Below, piece after piece: positions 6,053-6,770 of a stretch of DNA of 6,770 nucleotides. How positions within the stretch are numbered: the stretch's first letter is position 1; the number at the start of each line of letters is the position of its first letter. Position numbers and translations under genes: made by a program. The notes beneath the pieces are model-generated. The model was not told where the DNA came from. It saw only the letters and a program-made list of their open reading frames with translations, and ran no database searches. The stretch is from Phycisphaeraceae bacterium (GTDB lineage Bacteria; Planctomycetota; Phycisphaerae; Phycisphaerales; UBA1924), in the NCBI GenBank assembly GCA_009827205.1, contig WUAK01000158.1:1-6770 (forward strand), given 5' to 3'.

Positions 6053-6442
6053 ATGCTGGTGCTTTCACGTCAGCGCGATGAGACGATCATGATCGGCGAT
6101 GATATCGAGATCACGGTCGTCGACATCCGGGGCGACAAGGTTCGTCTCGGCATCACAGCGCCGACCCAAATCGCAGTACACCGCAAGGAGGTGTACGACG
6201 CGATCAAAAGAGAAAATGAACAGGCAGCGTGCTTCAAGCGCGACGACCTGGGGCCGTTGGGTTCGGGCGCGGCCCCGAAATCCGTCCGACCGGGAAGAAC
6301 TGCCAGGGCGTCATCCCTGGCCTCCCAGGCCGGTTCTGGTGGTACTGAAAAGACCACCTCTAGCAACGGAGTCCATCCAAAGCGGGTCGAGGTTCCCTCG
6401 ACAAGCTCTCACGACTCGGCGCCGACGCGGACAACTGCCTGA
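6053..6442 (+). CDS. csrA: Carbon storage regulator CsrA with long C-terminal tail
   Basis: CsrA is a dimeric RNA-binding protein that recognises GGA in hairpin loops and blocks translation. Residues 1-55 are a textbook core: MLVLSRQRDETIMIGDDIEI, then VVDIRGDKVRLGITAP and VHRKEVYDAIKREN. RNA-contacting residues equivalent to E. coli L4 and R44 are present, as is N55, a position linked (from memory) to FliW binding in B. subtilis. The product is 129 residues, about twice the usual 60-75. Residues from about 56 onward form a low-complexity tail rich in Ser, Thr, Gly, Ala, Pro and basic residues, probably disordered, with more mixed third-codon bases than the core. The start is fixed by the invariant N-terminus and the AAGGAG at 6039-6044. 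It lies between fliW and flagellin, the arrangement of the Bacillus FliW-CsrA-flagellin switch. The core is certain; whether the whole tail is functional is not. Confidence 0.93.
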   Translation: MLVLSRQRDETIMIGDDIEITVVDIRGDKVRLGITAPTQIAVHRKEVYDAIKRENEQAACFKRDDLGPLGSGAAPKSVRPGRTARASSLASQAGSGGTEKTTSSNGVHPKRVEVPSTSSHDSAPTRTTA

Positions 6443-6461
6443 ACAGGGTGAGTTGCTCGCA

Positions 6462-6484
6462 CCGGCACTAAGGATAGTTGCCGG
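6462..6484 (+). promoter_or_regulatory. Hairpin with AGGA loop in flagellin leader, candidate CsrA site 1
   Basis: CCGGC (6462-6466) pairs with GCCGG (6480-6484) and ACTA (6467-6470) pairs with TAGT (6475-6478), with one bulged T at 6479, closing the tetraloop AGGA (6471-6474). The surrounding AAGGAT matches the A-R-GGA-U core of the CsrA consensus. GGA here is 34 bases upstream of the GGA in the ribosome binding site, resembling the two-site arrangement of the B. subtilis hag leader. Confidence 0.6.
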
Positions 6485-6502
6485 CGGCGGACGCACGTCA
6501 GT

Positions 6503-6511
6503 CACGGAGGA
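6503..6511 (+). promoter_or_regulatory. Flagellin Shine-Dalgarno overlapping CsrA-like motif (site 2)
   Basis: CACGGAGGA contains the GGAGG ribosome binding site (6506-6510), seven bases before the ATG, and matches a C-A-N-GGA-N-G CsrA core. The same nine bases occur at 5976-5984 in the csrA leader. Confidence 0.6.
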
Positions 6512-6517
6512 TCGACA

Positions 6518-6770
6518 ATGGGTCGAATCAATACAAATGTCCCGAGCCTGATCGCTCAATCCAACCTGCAGCGATCAAACGATGACCTGCAGATCAGGCT
6601 CGAACGGCTGTCCACTGGGCTCCGTCTCAATAGAGGTAAGGATGACCCGGCTGGACTCATCATCTCAGAACGGATCCGCTCCGACATCGAGGGTGTCCAG
6701 CAGGGCATCAAGAACGCGGAGCGTGCCAGTTCGGTGATCGCAACCACCGAAGGGGCGCTGGCCGAGGTCG
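6518..6770 (+). CDS. fliC: Flagellin, N-terminal part (3' end outside window)
   Basis: Flagellin is the filament subunit, exported through the flagellar type III system and assembled beyond FlgL. The 84 codons visible give the conserved D0/D1 helix. The start is GRINTNVPSLIAQSNL, followed by LERLSTGLRLNRGKDDPAGL (residues 28-47), the ISERIRSDIEGVQQGIKNAE helix and the TTEGALAEV segment, all in the expected order. The GKDDPAGLI variant is typical of planctomycete flagellins as remembered, rather than the NSAKDDAAGLAI of enterics or Bacillus. The ATG start is fixed by the conserved MxRINTNV beginning and GGAGG seven bases upstream. The leader carries a candidate CsrA hairpin and the gene lies directly after csrA, so post-transcriptional control is likely. 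The variable domain and C-terminus lie outside the window, so whether this is the main or a minor flagellin cannot be told. Confidence 0.95.
   Translation, partial: MGRINTNVPSLIAQSNLQRSNDDLQIRLERLSTGLRLNRGKDDPAGLIISERIRSDIEGVQQGIKNAERASSVIATTEGALAEV

Larger units (their letters stand above)
6443..6517 (+). promoter_or_regulatory. Flagellin mRNA leader with two candidate CsrA sites
   Basis: The 75-base gap between csrA and flagellin contains a GGA-loop hairpin (6462-6484) and a GGA in the ribosome binding site. No reliable sigma-28-type promoter (TAAA, 15 bases, GCCGATAA) was seen; a GCCGAC string at 6421 lacks a good upstream partner. Transcription may come from within or upstream of csrA. 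Confidence 0.45.

Noticed and set aside
5996..6055. Upstream TTG (5996) or ATG (6035) as the csrA start, adding 19 or 6 residues.
   Set aside because: CsrA proteins begin at MLVLSR almost without exception, the ATG at 6053 has an ideal AAGGAG, and the upstream region forms a perfect hairpin.
6421..6428. GCCGACGC as a sigma-28 -10 element for flagellin.
   Set aside because: It matches only the first part of the consensus, lies within csrA coding sequence, and has no TAAA-like element at the proper upstream distance.
6464..6481. GGCAC followed by TTGC in the flagellin leader, resembling a sigma-54 promoter.
   Set aside because: The two elements are nine bases apart instead of five, so the GG-GC spacing is wrong; the bases are better explained as the two arms of a hairpin.
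6099..6551. Alternative + strand frame overlapping csrA and the flagellin leader.
   Set aside because: It is arginine/serine-rich shadow sequence out of frame with the certain csrA gene and runs through the flagellin start.

Overview
The window is a GC-rich stretch of bacterial chromosome carrying a compact flagellar gene cluster. All genes lie on the + strand. It probably comes from a Planctomycetota bacterium, perhaps a Phycisphaerae-like lineage. The grounds are the flagellin N-terminus (a GKDDPAGLI stretch where most bacteria have an NSAKDDAAG-type sequence), the oversized FlgL with internal repeats, and the codon use. This taxonomic call is inference from remembered family sequences, not from a search.

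Layout, left to right: the 3' part of flgI (P-ring protein, cut by the left edge); a stand-alone rod-binding protein equivalent to the N-terminal domain of FlgJ; flgN (export chaperone); flgK and flgL (the two hook-filament junction proteins); fliW; csrA; and the start of a flagellin gene cut by the right edge. The first five genes are tightly packed (ATGA overlaps, or gaps of 9-10 bases), as expected of one translationally coupled operon. The last three are separated by longer leaders of about 122, 126 and 75 bases.

Functionally the cluster follows late flagellar assembly: P-ring and rod completion, the chaperone for FlgK/FlgL, the junction proteins themselves, then the FliW-CsrA switch that in Bacillus subtilis couples flagellin translation to flagellin export, and finally the flagellin. 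The order flgN-flgK-flgL-fliW-csrA-flagellin closely parallels the B. subtilis late flagellar locus, although this looks like a different phylum.

The most interesting signal lies between genes. Each of the three leaders (fliW, csrA, flagellin) holds a perfect or near-perfect hairpin whose loop presents an A-N-GGA core. Each also has a second GGA inside the Shine-Dalgarno sequence 21-40 bases downstream. That is the two-site architecture of CsrA-repressed mRNAs. It suggests that CsrA may control not only flagellin but also its own gene and its antagonist fliW. CsrA itself has a normal 55-residue core followed by an unusual tail of about 74 residues. No mobile element, CRISPR array, tRNA, rRNA or convincing intrinsic terminator was seen.
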